DNA from: Streptomyces sp. TRM49041
GTDB lineage: Bacteria; Actinomycetota; Actinomycetes; Streptomycetales; Streptomycetaceae
DNA: 61,359 nt
Assembly (NCBI RefSeq): GCF_008271805.1
Contig: NZ_VSRY01000100.1
Coordinates: 1-61,359 of the forward strand
Direction: 5' to 3'
Shown: piece after piece, positions 35,446-44,784 of the stretch
Numbering within the stretch: position 1 is the first letter of the stretch
Layout of the letters: every line of letters starts with the position of its first letter
The notes under the pieces: model-generated
Seen by the model: only the letters and a program-made list of their open reading frames with translations
Told to the model about the DNA's origin: nothing
Databases searched by the model: none
Translations under genes and position numbers: made by a program

Positions 35446-35991
35446 TCGTGGCTTCTGCCGCTGCTGATCTCACGTTACCTTTGCCTGGGGCAACCAAAAA
35501 TCTATGCTCGCCAAGGTAGACACTCGCCAGTGGTGTCGTTATGGTTTCTGTCATAGCCGGAGTCAAGGAATAGCCCGGTAGAGACGAACTACCGGGAGCG
35601 ATACCAGTGGTTCGGTGCGGCGGTGGAGCTTCGAAGCCGGGATTCGCCTGAAGGGCGGCGACGGGGCTGACGGCCGCACCGGGTGGCCCGCGGATTTCAG
35701 GGGCCGCCGCCAAGAGCAGTACTTCAGTGACAGGAAACGGAGGAGTAGACGCCATCAGGATCGCCCGGGTCGGGAAGGTTCCACCCGGGTACCGCAAGGC
35801 CCCGGAATGGAAGGTGGTCCCCGGTCATACATCCGCGATCCCCGCGTTCCCGCCCCACTTCGGGGCGAGGCCGCGGACACAGAAGGTCGGCGCAGCACTA
35901 GGGCCGACAGATGGTGTTCAATTTCCTTCGGGGCCCCGGTGCCGTATGGCACCAGGGCCCCTCGACGCGTTGTTCTGAGGAAGAGGTGCAG
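35446..35991 (+). other. 546-bp gene-free region with several hairpins before the MerR-type gene
   Basis: No reading frame here looks like a protein. Hairpins include CCCGGTAG-N7-CTACCGGG near 35574-35596 and a strong GGGGCCCCGGTGCC / GGCACC-A-GGGCCCC stem around 35931-35961, just before the MerR-type start. An AT-rich promoter-like part lies at 35480-35570. The layout suggests a structured 5' leader or a small RNA. Confidence 0.4.
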
Positions 35992-36330
35992 ATGGCAGCG
36001 GATGGTGCGCTCGGTGGCCGGCTCGACGACGAGGACTACCCCGCCTACACGATGGGACGGGCAGCCGAGATGCTGGGCACCACGCCGGGCTTTCTCCGCG
36101 CGATCGGAGAGGCTCGGCTGATCACCCCGCTGCGCTCCGAGGGCGGTCACCGGCGGTACTCCCGTTACCAGCTTCGGATCGCCGCCCGTGCGCGTGAACT
36201 CGTCGACCAGGGCACCCCCGTCGAGGCCGCTTGCCGCATCATCATCCTGGAGGACCAGCTCGAGGAGGCGCGGCGCATCAACGCCGAATTCCGCCGAACC
36301 CAGGGCCGGCCGGACGAGAGCTCCGACTGA
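35992..36330 (+). CDS. MerR-type HTH regulator
   Basis: A 112-residue protein with a MerR-like winged helix: YTMGRAAEMLGTTPGFLRAIGEARLI, then LRSEGGHRRYSRYQL, and a helical C-terminal dimerisation segment. There is no separate ligand domain, so it is a short MerR variant. GAGGAAGAGG precedes ATG 35992. A long hairpin-rich region lies upstream. Similar small MerR proteins accompany Streptomyces cold-shock genes; the target is unknown. Confidence 0.85.
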   Translation: MAADGALGGRLDDEDYPAYTMGRAAEMLGTTPGFLRAIGEARLITPLRSEGGHRRYSRYQLRIAARARELVDQGTPVEAACRIIILEDQLEEARRINAEFRRTQGRPDESSD

Positions 36331-36579
36331 GCCGCTCGGCCCCGCTCCCCGCCTGCCCATGACATCCGGAAGCGACACCGGATGAGACCCCGGTCCCAGA
36401 GAAGTCCCACCGATGCCGCCGCATCTCGCCTGGCCCGCATTCCCGCAGGCCAGACAGAGTGCGGCGGCATTCGCCTGTCAGATGTCGCGGTACTGTGCAG
36501 AGTGGCGTCTGACCTGCGAGAACAGTCGTCACTCAAGATCATGTTGCACAAATTCTGCACGAGCGGCCACGTCTGCACA
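36331..36579. other. Intergenic boundary region, no gene recognised
   Basis: About 250 bp with CATCCGG-N8-CCGGATG at 36363-36384 (possible terminator of the MerR-type gene) and an AT-rich stretch near 36530-36560. It lies at the edge between core-like genes and the integrase remnant; an attachment site could be here but none can be identified. Confidence 0.4.
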
Positions 36580-36708
36580 TCAGGCTGCCTTCCCGTACAT
36601 GCTGCGGACCGCCTGGCGGACCTTGGCGCCCGCCCCTGTCACGCGGTGAACGTACTTATGGAGAGTAAACGCCGGATCGGCGTGTCCGAGACGGTCCGCG
36701 AGGGTCAA
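36580..36708 (-). pseudogene. C-terminal remnant of a tyrosine-recombinase integrase
   Basis: On the minus strand, 42 codons encode the typical integrase end: LADRLGHADPAFTLHKYVH, with the LGH box and the Tyr nucleophile, then about 22 residues to a TGA at 36582-36580. An in-frame TAG sits immediately upstream (36711-36709), and no integrase sequence is seen beyond it. It is a relic of an integrative element and marks the left side of the accessory region. Confidence 0.75.
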
Positions 36709-36763
36709 CTACCCCGTACTCGTCCGGATCGTGAGGAAGGGCGACGGCCATGGGTAGGCGGCG

Positions 36764-37207
36764 GTGGCGCGGCGGGCGCTGCGGTACGTGCCCGTGCTCG
36801 GGACCTCGGCGCGGAGGGAGTACGCGGAGGCGATCCTGGCCGAGCCTGCGTCGCCGTCGCCGACGGCTCCGTACAGCCTGGAGCCGCCCGCATGGATGAT
36901 TACCCCTGTGCCGGTCCGGGACCCCACGACGGGAAGGCCCGTGTATTGGGCGGACGAGGCCCCCTTCGAAGCGTGGACGACACGCAGGGGCAAGGCTGCG
37001 TACGAGCTGGAGAAGGAGAGCGTCCTGGACCGGCTCCGGGGCCGTGAGACGACTGAGGACGAGGAGCGGCCCGACCGGGCGGGCCCGGCGCCCTTCAGCG
37101 TGCGGACGCCCATGAGCGTGATCAACCACCCCGCGAAGCGGTTGACGCTGACGGAGCCGGAATTGCCTGAGGCCGAATGCGGGTGGGCGCCGTGGTGGCT
37201 GGAGTAG
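36764..37207 (+). CDS. Hypothetical protein
   Basis: A 147-residue protein from GTG 36764 (GGTAGGCGG upstream). It has an Arg-rich start, then SLEPPAWMITPVPVRDP and a charged second half ending ECGWAPWWLE. I recognise no domain. The reading frame shows normal high-GC third positions and lies between the integrase remnant and the Nudix operon, facing the latter. It could be a leftover of the integrated element. Confidence 0.45.
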   Translation: MARRALRYVPVLGTSARREYAEAILAEPASPSPTAPYSLEPPAWMITPVPVRDPTTGRPVYWADEAPFEAWTTRRGKAAYELEKESVLDRLRGRETTEDEERPDRAGPAPFSVRTPMSVINHPAKRLTLTEPELPEAECGWAPWWLE

Positions 37208-37257
37208 GCCGTGACCGTGCCCCCTGCTCCTGACGGGAGGGGGCATGGGCGTGGCCG

Positions 37258-37743
37258 TCAGCTCTCCAGGTAGGCGATGGTCCCGGTACGCCGGGCGTCG
37301 TCTGTCGCCTTGAGCCGGGCGAAGCTGTACGGCGACATGATCCCCTTCCACTCCTCCAGAGTGTGCACCCTCAGCTCGGTGTGCTCGTTCGGGTCGAGGA
37401 CGATGGCGTTGATCTGCTCGTCGGTGAGCCGGCCGCCGTCGAAGATGACGCCGAACTTGTTGAGTGGCCAGTTCGCTCCCTGGCTGATGAAGTGGAACGT
37501 GAGGAGCTTCTTCTCGCCGTCGAAGGCGATGCCGGTCTCCTCGCTGCACTCGCGTACCGCGCACTCCCACGGGGTCTCGCCCGGGTCCATGTTCCCGCCG
37601 GGCCACTGCCAGGTCTCCGCGCTGAGGGCAGAGCGGAGCTGGATGGGGCGGCCCGCGGTGTCGGTGAAGTAGAAGCCCGCGTACGAGGTCGCGTTGGCGA
37701 TCGTCTTGACGTACTGCTCTGGCGGGAGCCAGGTTGAGCTCAT
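37258..37743 (-). CDS. Nudix hydrolase
   Basis: A 161-residue Nudix protein with a complete Nudix box (GNMDPGETPWECAVRECSEE, followed by TGI), matching GX5EX7REUXEEXGU. These enzymes hydrolyse nucleoside-diphosphate-linked substrates using Mg2+. Its ATG overlaps the PIG-L gene stop (ATGA). It is the last gene of a nine-gene minus-strand operon. The substrate is unknown; in this setting it could act on a nucleotide-linked intermediate or clean up damaged nucleotides. Confidence 0.9.
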   Translation of the reverse strand: MSSTWLPPEQYVKTIANATSYAGFYFTDTAGRPIQLRSALSAETWQWPGGNMDPGETPWECAVRECSEETGIAFDGEKKLLTFHFISQGANWPLNKFGVIFDGGRLTDEQINAIVLDPNEHTELRVHTLEEWKGIMSPYSFARLKATDDARRTGTIAYLES

Positions 37744-38429
37744 GCGGGACCTTTCACTGCGAGGCGTCGTTGAAACGGTTCTGTCCGGCCTGCGAACTCG
37801 ATATCTCTCGCTGTGCGGAAGAGCTCGGCGGAGTCCATCCCCGGCGGGAAGCGATCGACCACGCGGTGGTGTACGTGCTGCCGGTACACGACTTCGGCGA
37901 GCTTGCGGAAGACGTCCATGTCGAGTTGTTGCTGCGAGGCGAAGCACCTCAGAGCCCTTGCTTTGATGTTGAGGAGTTCCCGGGTGCCCACGAAGATCTT
38001 GGTGGGCTCGAACCCGATGCTGTAGGGGGAGCGGAAGTAGATCAGATTGTTGGCCGCGCGCAGGGCGACCGTCGTGACCTCCTGCGCGGTGACGCGGTGA
38101 TCGAGGTGCTGGTCGTCGGGGAAGTGCGTGTAGACGACGTCCGGGCGGGTCTCGTCGAAGAGCTTGAAGAGGTCGCTGTTGATCTCGCCACGATTCTCGA
38201 CGAACCGGGTGTCGGGGATGTTCGAGAAGCTGTAGTGCTTCACACCCAGGATCGCGCCGGCGGCCAGGCACTCGTCCCTGCGCTCCGCAGTGCCGTCCGG
38301 TCCGGGGGCACCGGTGGTGAGGCAGTGCACCCAGACTCGTGCTCCTTGCCTCGCGTACTCGTAGATGCGCATCCCCATGGCTATCTCGGCGTCGTCGGGA
38401 TGTGCCACAACGATGAGGACAGTCGTCAT
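37740..38429 (-). CDS. PIG-L (LmbE-like) deacetylase
   Basis: A 229-residue metal-dependent deacetylase with the zinc motif AHPDDAE near the N-terminus and THFPDDQHLDH further on. The family removes acetyl groups from N-acetyl sugars and related amides (mycothiol, antibiotics). The gene lies 10 bp after the phosphotransferase-like gene and overlaps the Nudix gene. A GNAT acetyltransferase is encoded in the same operon, so transient acetylation of an amino intermediate is a plausible, unproven theme. Confidence 0.9.
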   Translation of the reverse strand: MTTVLIVVAHPDDAEIAMGMRIYEYARQGARVWVHCLTTGAPGPDGTAERRDECLAAGAILGVKHYSFSNIPDTRFVENRGEINSDLFKLFDETRPDVVYTHFPDDQHLDHRVTAQEVTTVALRAANNLIYFRSPYSIGFEPTKIFVGTRELLNIKARALRCFASQQQLDMDVFRKLAEVVYRQHVHHRVVDRFPPGMDSAELFRTARDIEFAGRTEPFQRRLAVKGPA

Positions 38430-38439
38430 CGGGCCCCTG

Positions 38440-39327
38440 CTATTCGTGCGTCAGGCGGCTGAGGACGAGGTGACCGCGTTCGACGAGCACCGGGTTCTGC
38501 TTGGAGAGGCCGGTGGCGAGGTAGGAGACGCCGAGCCTCGCGGTGAGGAGGCGAAGCGCCCTCTCCTCGCTGTCCGACAACGCGCGGCCGTAGCCGGTGA
38601 AGTATGCGGCCTTGAGGTCCGGGCGGGGCGCCCATACCGCTCCGCACAGCCATACGAACTCTTCGACGGCGACGCCGTGGGCGGACATCTCGAAGTCGAT
38701 CACGCCGTAGCCGTGGTGGGGGTCCCACAGCCAGTTGCGGGTGGCGTAATCGCCGTGCCGGTACACGACGGGCAGGTTCTCGGCGAGCTGCGGCAGCTCG
38801 TGGGCAACGCACTGAATCAGAGCGCGCTGCTTGTCATCGAGGTGTCCGGCGGTGGTCTCCAGGCAGGCGGCGGCTTCGCTCGCCTGGTCGGCCATGGAGG
38901 CGCGGATGATGTCGCGGTCCTGCTTCGAGGCGGGAGTGGAGGAGTCGTGCCAGCGCCTGAGCAGGATTCCCGCCCGTTCGTGCACCCGCAGCTCCTCCTC
39001 CCTGCCGAGGGACAGCCCGCGTACGACGCGGCCCGGCTGGAGCGAGGTCATGATCGCCTGCATGCCGGGATCTGCGGCGAGGAGGCGGGGCGCCTCGTGC
39101 GGGGCGAGGGCACGCGCCGCGTACGCGTAGCCGGCGACCTCGCGCTCGTAGTCCTTCGGGCTCGGGCTGAGCTTCACGAAGACCTCGGCCTCGGCCGTGG
39201 GCACCCGCCAGACTCGGGAGTCTCCGCGGTCCCAGGAGACGTCCTCGGCCGTGTCCGTGTCCCAGTCCGGCAGGTTCTCGGCGATCCATTGGCGCAAGTC
39301 GGGCGGGATGGGGGTGTGCTGCGTCAT
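38440..39327 (-). CDS. Aminoglycoside-phosphotransferase-fold small-molecule kinase
   Basis: A 295-residue APH-like kinase with the Brenner-type motif VYRHGDYATRNWLW and the Mg2+-binding VIDFEMS. The N-terminal lobe is less conserved but has a putative Lys in EVFVKLSP. ATG 39327 has GGAG about 10 bases upstream and is preferred over a start 27 bp earlier. Members phosphorylate hydroxyls of antibiotics, sugars or amino alcohols. Here it sits in the aldolase-centred operon, so a biosynthetic or self-protection role is possible. Confidence 0.85.
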   Translation of the reverse strand: MTQHTPIPPDLRQWIAENLPDWDTDTAEDVSWDRGDSRVWRVPTAEAEVFVKLSPSPKDYEREVAGYAYAARALAPHEAPRLLAADPGMQAIMTSLQPGRVVRGLSLGREEELRVHERAGILLRRWHDSSTPASKQDRDIIRASMADQASEAAACLETTAGHLDDKQRALIQCVAHELPQLAENLPVVYRHGDYATRNWLWDPHHGYGVIDFEMSAHGVAVEEFVWLCGAVWAPRPDLKAAYFTGYGRALSDSEERALRLLTARLGVSYLATGLSKQNPVLVERGHLVLSRLTHE

Positions 39328-39405
39328 ATGATGGTTTCTCCGAATTGCGTGCAAGCAGCGGGAGCCCGTAGGCGTGAAGGGTACTGGCGCCTCGGGGCAT
39401 ACGGG

Positions 39406-40584
39406 TCAGAAGTGGTCAGCGAGCCACGGTTCACGGTCGGTGGTTGCGGCCAGGAGCTGGCCGACGGTGCGCGGAGGCGCGGCTACTCCGGCCAGGGTGG
39501 CGGCGGCCGTGCTGCGGTAGCCGCCGGCGTACCAGACGGCGAACTGGCCTCTGGTCAGTGTGATCTGTCCCGCGCAGGTAGTGGGTTCCAGATCGCCCTT
39601 CCCGTCGGTGACCCGGAGCGTGTAGCCCTCGGTGGCCTCGCCACCCTCGGTGACGATTTCGATCGGGAGGGTGAGGTTGACTTCCTCGGGCCAACCGCGC
39701 AGTCGCACCGCTTGACGCAGATCCAGGATGCGGAGCATCCACGGGTGCCAGGACCGCGCGGTCAGGGAGCCGGGGTGGTTCAGGCGGTGCAGCAGCAGTG
39801 GTGCGGGCGGCAGGCCGGTCCGCTGGAAGGCGACGGTGGGAATGCGGCTGTTGTGCCGGCCGAGGAAGGCGAACATGGCGGCGGCCGTGTCCTGGTCCAC
39901 CGCCCAGAAGTCGTGCACGACGACCTGACGTCCCTCGATGGGGTGAGGCTCGTTGGCCACGGAAAGGACGCCGGTGGGCTCCTGCCCCGGCCGGTTGAAC
40001 TGATAGGTGGCGAGGCCGGGGTGCTTGCCCTGCTGCCAGTCCACCCACCACTCCGGTCGCCGCCACGTCCCGTTCCACCAGGCGGCCAGGTCGTTCTGGA
40101 GCAGGCGGACCTTCGCGTTTGTGCCATGGGTGATCTCGAATCCGGTCTCGGTGAAGCGTTGTTTCAGTTCGTCGGTGGGGACGGTCCACGAGTACACCTG
40201 GGTGGGGGCCTCCCAGCCGAGGCGACGGGCGTAGCCGCTGGATGCGGTCCAGAGCGTGGAGATCACGGCTCCCTGGTCGCGCAGCGGGCGCAGGCGTTCG
40301 GAGATCATGCGGATGGAGAGGTGAGCTCCGCGTTCCTCCGGGGCGACGCATCCGGCGCCGAGGAGCGCGGACGGCACTGGGGCCCCGCCGAAGAACTGCG
40401 GCAGGAGGAGGCCGAGACCGCCGGCTACGACGTGACCGTCCCGGACCGCGACGCGGATGTCCGCGTGGGGGCGCAGGAGGGTGATGTCGTCCACGGGGTG
40501 GCCGTAGCTCCGGGTCGCGAGGCGGTCGTACTGCTGCCAGTGGTCGTCGTCGGCGACCTTGGTGAACAGGGTCGGATTGAGCAT
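39406..40584 (-). CDS. GNAT family N-acetyltransferase (Eis-like)
   Basis: A 392-residue protein with the Eis layout. An N-terminal GNAT domain contains GLLLPQFFGGAPVPSALLG and CVAPEERGAHLSIRMI, a CoA-binding RG-A-H-L-S variant. A second degenerate GNAT-like region and a C-terminal sterol-carrier-like domain ending with a free carboxylate (LADHF) follow. Eis proteins acetylate multiple amines, including aminoglycosides. It lies 13 bp after the MaoC-like gene. Whether it is a tailoring or a resistance enzyme is unknown. Confidence 0.85.
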   Translation of the reverse strand: MLNPTLFTKVADDDHWQQYDRLATRSYGHPVDDITLLRPHADIRVAVRDGHVVAGGLGLLLPQFFGGAPVPSALLGAGCVAPEERGAHLSIRMISERLRPLRDQGAVISTLWTASSGYARRLGWEAPTQVYSWTVPTDELKQRFTETGFEITHGTNAKVRLLQNDLAAWWNGTWRRPEWWVDWQQGKHPGLATYQFNRPGQEPTGVLSVANEPHPIEGRQVVVHDFWAVDQDTAAAMFAFLGRHNSRIPTVAFQRTGLPPAPLLLHRLNHPGSLTARSWHPWMLRILDLRQAVRLRGWPEEVNLTLPIEIVTEGGEATEGYTLRVTDGKGDLEPTTCAGQITLTRGQFAVWYAGGYRSTAAATLAGVAAPPRTVGQLLAATTDREPWLADHF

Positions 40585-40597
40585 GTGACGTCCGCTT

Positions 40598-41128
40598 CTA
40601 GTAGTTGGTGCGGTCTCGGACCGTGGCGCTGTCGAGTGGGACGAGGAAGCTCCTGCTGAACGTCATGACGACTTCGTCGTCCTGGTTGCGGCCGGTCGTG
40701 CGGCAGGTGACGATCCCTGTCTCGGGCCGGCTCCTGGATATCCGGCGGCCGGTGACCTCGGTCTCCGCATAGAGGGTGTCGCCGACGAAGACCGGGTGGG
40801 TGAAGCGGATCTCCTCGAAGCCGAGGTTCGCCAGGGTGAGGCCGCTGGTGCTGCGTACGGTCATTCCGCCGACGATGTGGAGGGTGATGCTGCTGCACAC
40901 CAGGGGGCGGCCCCACTCGGTGAGGCTGCTGTAGTGGGTGTCGGTGTGGAGGGGAGCGTCGTTCCCGCCGAGCGTCGTCATCAGAACGTTGTCGGCCTCG
41001 GTGAGGGTGCGTCCGGGGCGGTGCTCGATGACCAGCCCCACGGTCAGCTCGTCGAACCCGAGGCCGACGACTTCGCGGTAGCGGCCTTCGGCGATCCGCC
41101 GGTACCCCTGGGGGCCGCCGCGGCTCAT
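40598..41128 (-). CDS. MaoC family dehydratase
   Basis: A 176-residue hot-dog-fold protein with the hydratase-2 motif GRTLTEADNVLMTTLGGN followed by LHTD, containing the catalytic Asp and His, and FVGDTLYAETEV. MaoC enzymes add or remove water at enoyl-CoA thioesters. Its ATG overlaps the stop of the CitE-like lyase gene. In known pathways the same two families work in sequence (mesaconyl-CoA hydratase and beta-methylmalyl-CoA lyase), which suggests they act on one CoA substrate here. Confidence 0.88.
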   Translation of the reverse strand: MSRGGPQGYRRIAEGRYREVVGLGFDELTVGLVIEHRPGRTLTEADNVLMTTLGGNDAPLHTDTHYSSLTEWGRPLVCSSITLHIVGGMTVRSTSGLTLANLGFEEIRFTHPVFVGDTLYAETEVTGRRISRSRPETGIVTCRTTGRNQDDEVVMTFSRSFLVPLDSATVRDRTNY

Positions 41129-41982
41129 GCGTGCACCTGGTGTGGCGTGTCGGCACGGGTGAGGAGTGAGCGGGCGGCGGCGACCATGGGGGGACCGATC
41201 ATCTGGTGGCCGACACGGACGATACGTCCGCCGGCGGTCTCGGCGGCCTCGACGATGGCGCGGGCGGCGGCGATCTCCTCGTCCGTCGGACGGAATACCT
41301 CAGTCACCGTGGAGAGCTGCCGGGGGTGCACGCAGCTCTTCCCTGCGAAGCCGAGGGACTTGACCTGTTCGGCTTCACGACGCAGCCCGTCAAGGTCGTC
41401 CAGGCCGAAGAACGGGGAGTCGATGGCCGGGATGCCTGCGGCGGCGGCGCTGGTGACGAGCGCGGACCGAGCGTGCAGCATCGGCTCCCACTCCATGGCG
41501 CTTCCGGTGGCCGTCGCGTAGTCGGCCGTCCCGAACAGGACCCCGGCGATGCGATCGGCCCGCACGATCGACGGCAGCGCCTCCACGGCGCGCGGGGTCT
41601 CGATCAGTGCGTACAGCAAGGGGGTGTAGTCGGGGGTGTCGAGGACACCGGCGACGATCTCGAAGTCGCGCGGCGATTCCACCTTGGGGATCGAGACGAT
41701 CTGCGGCTTCACAGGGAAGGTCGCGATGGCGGCGAGGTCGTGAACGCCGTCGAGGGCGGCGGGAGAGCTGATCCTGACACCGAGCGTGCAGTCGGTCACG
41801 GCGGAGGCGGCGAAGAAGCTGCGGGCGGCGGCACGGGCGGACGGCTTGACCACAGAGGGAACGGAGTCCTCCAGATCCACGAGTGCGACGTCCGCGCCGC
41901 ACTGGTACGCGGTCGGGAAGCGCTCGGGCGCGTGGCCGGGGGTGATGAACCAGACCCCGGCCGGGGCCGTCATGGCGGTCAC
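41125..41982 (-). CDS. CitE/HpcH-type CoA ester lyase
   Basis: A 285-residue TIM-barrel lyase with [11 protein letters not shown] (metal-binding), [30 protein letters not shown] and [10 protein letters not shown]. It resembles citrate-lyase beta subunit and malyl/citramalyl-CoA lyases, which split or form C-C bonds next to a CoA thioester. GTG 41982 is chosen because it overlaps the aldolase stop and has GGGGAG seven bases upstream; ATG 41973 is the alternative. It is followed by an overlapping MaoC gene. Confidence 0.85.
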   Translation of the reverse strand: MTAMTAPAGVWFITPGHAPERFPTAYQCGADVALVDLEDSVPSVVKPSARAAARSFFAASAVTDCTLGVRISSPAALDGVHDLAAIATFPVKPQIVSIPKVESPRDFEIVAGVLDTPDYTPLLYALIETPRAVEALPSIVRADRIAGVLFGTADYATATGSAMEWEPMLHARSALVTSAAAAGIPAIDSPFFGLDDLDGLRREAEQVKSLGFAGKSCVHPRQLSTVTEVFRPTDEEIAAARAIVEAAETAGGRIVRVGHQMIGPPMVAAARSLLTRADTPHQVHA

Positions 41983-43007
41983 CGGTCCGCTCCCCGCGAC
42001 GCGAGGCTGCGGGCGGCCTCCGGGATCACGTCTTCCTGCCCGGCGATCACCTGACGGCGGCCGAGTTCCTGGAACAGGTCCCAGGGGTGGACGCCTTCGC
42101 GTGCTGCGGCCTCCAGGACGGGCTTCTTGAACCCGGAGAAGACGCCGGCGAGCCCGGACGCAAGGCTGGTGGAGTCGATCGACGGCGGCGCGGGCATGAG
42201 GGTCTGTCCGGCGAGGTCGGCGGCGTCGGCCAGGCGTCGGACGTCGATCCCGGTGGCGTGGCCGTAGCGTTCCAGCACGGGCACGAGGACTTCCAGTTGG
42301 GTGTTGCCCGCGCCCGCGCCGAACCCCCGGGCGCACGCGTCGATGACGCGGGCACCGGCCTTGGCGGCGGCGACGGAGTTGGCCACGGCCATGCCGAGGT
42401 TGTTGTGCCCGTGGAAGATCACGGGCACCTCCACGGCGGAGGCGATGGAGCCGATGCGGGCGGTGACGTCCTCGGGCAGGTAGAAACCGGCGCTGTCCAT
42501 GATGCCGACAGCCTGAGCCCCGGAACCGACCAGGAGCGCGCACTGCTCGGCGAGCTGCCCGGGGTCGGCCATGTGGCTCATCATGAGCACGGCCTGTGCT
42601 TCGGCGCCGATTTCTCGGATCACTCCGAGATGGCGTTCGGCGGCGGTGGCCTCGGTGCAGTGCACCGCGATACGGGCCACGTCCGCGCCGTGGCGTACGA
42701 CGGCGTTGCGGACGTCGGCGGAGGTTCCCCAGGCGGGCGCCATCAGGACGGCCATCTTGCTGTGCGTGAGGGCCTCGCGGGCGGTGGACAGCATTTCGTC
42801 GTCGCTGATCTTGCTGTGCCCCACCTGGAACGAGGACGCGCCGAGTCCGTTGCCGTGGCCGATCTCGACGACGGGGACGCGGGCCGCGTTGGCGGCGGTG
42901 GCGTAGGCACGGATCTGGTCGCGGCCGAGCTGGTGGCGCACGGCGTGCTGGCCGTCGCGCAGGGTCGGATCGTGGACGATCAGGTGGCCCTGAGGGGTGG
43001 AGGTCAT
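41979..43007 (-). CDS. 4-hydroxy-2-oxovalerate aldolase family protein
   Basis: A 342-residue DmpG/MhpE-type class II aldolase with [43 protein letters not shown] (metal ligands) and [13 protein letters not shown]. It cleaves 4-hydroxy-2-oxoacids to pyruvate and an aldehyde, or runs in reverse. It overlaps the acylating aldehyde dehydrogenase gene by ATGA; such pairs form a channelling complex. Homologues NikB/NikA are used biosynthetically in nikkomycin production, so this pair need not be catabolic. Confidence 0.92.
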   Translation of the reverse strand: MTSTPQGHLIVHDPTLRDGQHAVRHQLGRDQIRAYATAANAARVPVVEIGHGNGLGASSFQVGHSKISDDEMLSTAREALTHSKMAVLMAPAWGTSADVRNAVVRHGADVARIAVHCTEATAAERHLGVIREIGAEAQAVLMMSHMADPGQLAEQCALLVGSGAQAVGIMDSAGFYLPEDVTARIGSIASAVEVPVIFHGHNNLGMAVANSVAAAKAGARVIDACARGFGAGAGNTQLEVLVPVLERYGHATGIDVRRLADAADLAGQTLMPAPPSIDSTSLASGLAGVFSGFKKPVLEAAAREGVHPWDLFQELGRRQVIAGQEDVIPEAARSLASRGADR

Positions 43008-43900
43008 CGTGCGTTCTCCTTCACTGCCGAGGTCCGGGTCAGGGCGTGCTGTTCGGCGGCGTGGATGGCGGCGGCGCTGATCACTTCGAGATTCCCCGCG
43101 TGCACCGGCATGTTGGTGCGGGTGGCGGTGACCTCCACGGCCACGCGGATCGTGTCGTCGGCGACGGTGCACGAGGCCACGTGGAAGCCGGGGACGAAGG
43201 ACCGCATGGTCTCGGCCGCGGAATCCACGATCTTGCGGACCGGCTCCGCCTCGGCGCCCGGGGCCAGGAGCGTCATCGCGCTGCGAAACCGTGGCGGCGG
43301 CGAGACGGGGCTGATGTTCAGCATGGTCTTGGCGGTGTCCGCCTGGGTGAACTGCTGGATCGCGGACTGGGTCGTCTCGACGTACTCGTCGAGGTTGAGG
43401 CGGCTGGCCCGGCCGACGCTCTTGGTGGCGGCCGTGGCCACCATCTCCACGTGGAGGGTCGCGTAGCGCTGGGCGATGGCGTGGAGGATGGGGATCGAGG
43501 TCTGGCCGCCGCACGAGGCGAGGCTGATGTGCTGGTGCGCGGCGGCCTGGTCGCCGTTGACGGCCGGAACGATCAGCGCCCCGGTGTTGGCGGGGGTCAG
43601 GTTGATGACCGTCGCTCCGGTGCCGGCGAGCCGGGCCGAGTGCTCGGGGTGTGCGAAGGCGTTGGTGACGTCGAAGACGATGTCGAACGTCTCCTCCGAG
43701 TCGGTAAGGGTGGCGATGCTGCCCGCCGCGGTGGCGCAGCCCATGTCGGCGGCCTTGCTCAGGCCGGTGCTGTCGGAGGTGCGGCCGACGACGAGACCGC
43801 AGTGCAGGTGCGGGGAGTTCTGGATGCGCTCGACCAGGTCGAGGGCGAGAAGACCGGTACCGAGGACGGCCGTGTTCAGCACGTGTACTCCACTCTTCAT
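43004..43900 (-). CDS. Acetaldehyde dehydrogenase (acetylating)
   Basis: A 298-residue DmpF/MhpF-type enzyme with an N-terminal NAD-binding [14 protein letters not shown] and the catalytic Cys in [12 protein letters not shown]. It oxidises an aldehyde with CoA to acyl-CoA. It is directly upstream of, and overlaps, its usual partner aldolase, and lies 15 bp after the hydratase gene. No ring-cleavage dioxygenase is in the window, so the usual meta-cleavage substrate source is absent. Confidence 0.93.
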   Translation of the reverse strand: MKSGVHVLNTAVLGTGLLALDLVERIQNSPHLHCGLVVGRTSDSTGLSKAADMGCATAAGSIATLTDSEETFDIVFDVTNAFAHPEHSARLAGTGATVINLTPANTGALIVPAVNGDQAAAHQHISLASCGGQTSIPILHAIAQRYATLHVEMVATAATKSVGRASRLNLDEYVETTQSAIQQFTQADTAKTMLNISPVSPPPRFRSAMTLLAPGAEAEPVRKIVDSAAETMRSFVPGFHVASCTVADDTIRVAVEVTATRTNMPVHAGNLEVISAAAIHAAEQHALTRTSAVKENAR

Positions 43901-43915
43901 GGAAGCGGGCAGGAC

Positions 43916-44734
43916 TCAGACGGCGTGCATACGGATGGCGGGGAGCCGGGTCGACGTGGCCCGGATGTCCATGTCGGCGGTGAGCGGGATGCTGGCGTGC
44001 ACGGAACCGGCCAGGACGATGTCGCCCGCGCGCAGCGTGGTCTTGAGGGCAGGGAGGCGGTATGTCAGCCACATCAGCGCCTTGAACGGGTCACCGAGGA
44101 TGTCGCGTCCTTCACCGGTCGCCACGGTCTTGCCGTTGACGCTCACCGTGATCCGCTCTGCGGAGACATCCCCGACGTCGTTGATGGGGACCGGGGTGCC
44201 GGTGATCACACGGGCGCACGCGGCGTTGTCGGCGATGCTGTCCACCAGCGTGATGTTCCAGTCGGTAAAGCAGGTGTCGAGGACTTCGAACGCGAGGAAC
44301 ACGTTCGCCACGGCGGCGCGGACAGTGCTCAGGTCCGCGGGGGCGTCCAGGTCGCGGCCGATACGGAAGGCGATCTCCGTCTCGATCCGGGGTGCCATGA
44401 AGTCCGCCACGCTCAATCGGCTTCCGCTGGGCGAGATCATGTCGTCGAGGACGAATCCGGAGTCGGGCTCGTGGATGCTCATCTGCTGCTGCATGGCGAG
44501 TGAGGTCAGCCCGATCTTGTGGCCGACTACTCGGCCGCCCGCCAGGACCCGGTGCCCCACGTTGAGCTGCTGAATGCGGTACGCGTCTTCGAGAGTCAGA
44601 CCCGGGAAGCGGCCGGCCAGCGGCAGTACGGGAGTACGGCTGCGGGTCGCATCCGCCAGCTCCCCGGCCAGGGCGGCGAGGGGCGGTCGCTTCTCGCCGT
44701 GGGACACGTGGGAGTTCAGCAGCAGCTTGGCCAT
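43916..44734 (-). CDS. 2-keto-4-pentenoate hydratase family protein
   Basis: A 272-residue MhpD/FAH-fold protein with [29 protein letters not shown] (metal ligands) and [13 protein letters not shown]. It would hydrate 2-hydroxypenta-2,4-dienoate to 4-hydroxy-2-oxovalerate, feeding the aldolase and dehydrogenase. It is the first gene of the nine-gene operon. GGAG lies about 7 bases before the ATG. The promoter must lie in 44735-44800 or further upstream within the small-gene cluster. Confidence 0.9.
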   Translation of the reverse strand: MAKLLLNSHVSHGEKRPPLAALAGELADATRSRTPVLPLAGRFPGLTLEDAYRIQQLNVGHRVLAGGRVVGHKIGLTSLAMQQQMSIHEPDSGFVLDDMISPSGSRLSVADFMAPRIETEIAFRIGRDLDAPADLSTVRAAVANVFLAFEVLDTCFTDWNITLVDSIADNAACARVITGTPVPINDVGDVSAERITVSVNGKTVATGEGRDILGDPFKALMWLTYRLPALKTTLRAGDIVLAGSVHASIPLTADMDIRATSTRLPAIRMHAV

Positions 44735-44784
44735 CCGTGCTTCTCCTTCGCTGACTGTGGCGGAAGACTGCGGCTGGGGGCGTT

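Noticed and set aside
32948..36375. Shared 12-mer CATCCGGAAGCG at 32948 and 36363 as a regulatory element
   Set aside because: The similarity does not extend beyond the 12-mer and the contexts differ (leader versus post-gene), so chance is likely.
36331..36579. tRNA gene as integration site
   Set aside because: No cloverleaf, T-loop or acceptor sequence was found near the integrase remnant, nor elsewhere in the window.
37740..40659. Plus-strand frames of up to 764 codons over the PIG-L, kinase and GNAT genes
   Set aside because: Antisense to genes with complete catalytic motifs; no motifs of their own.
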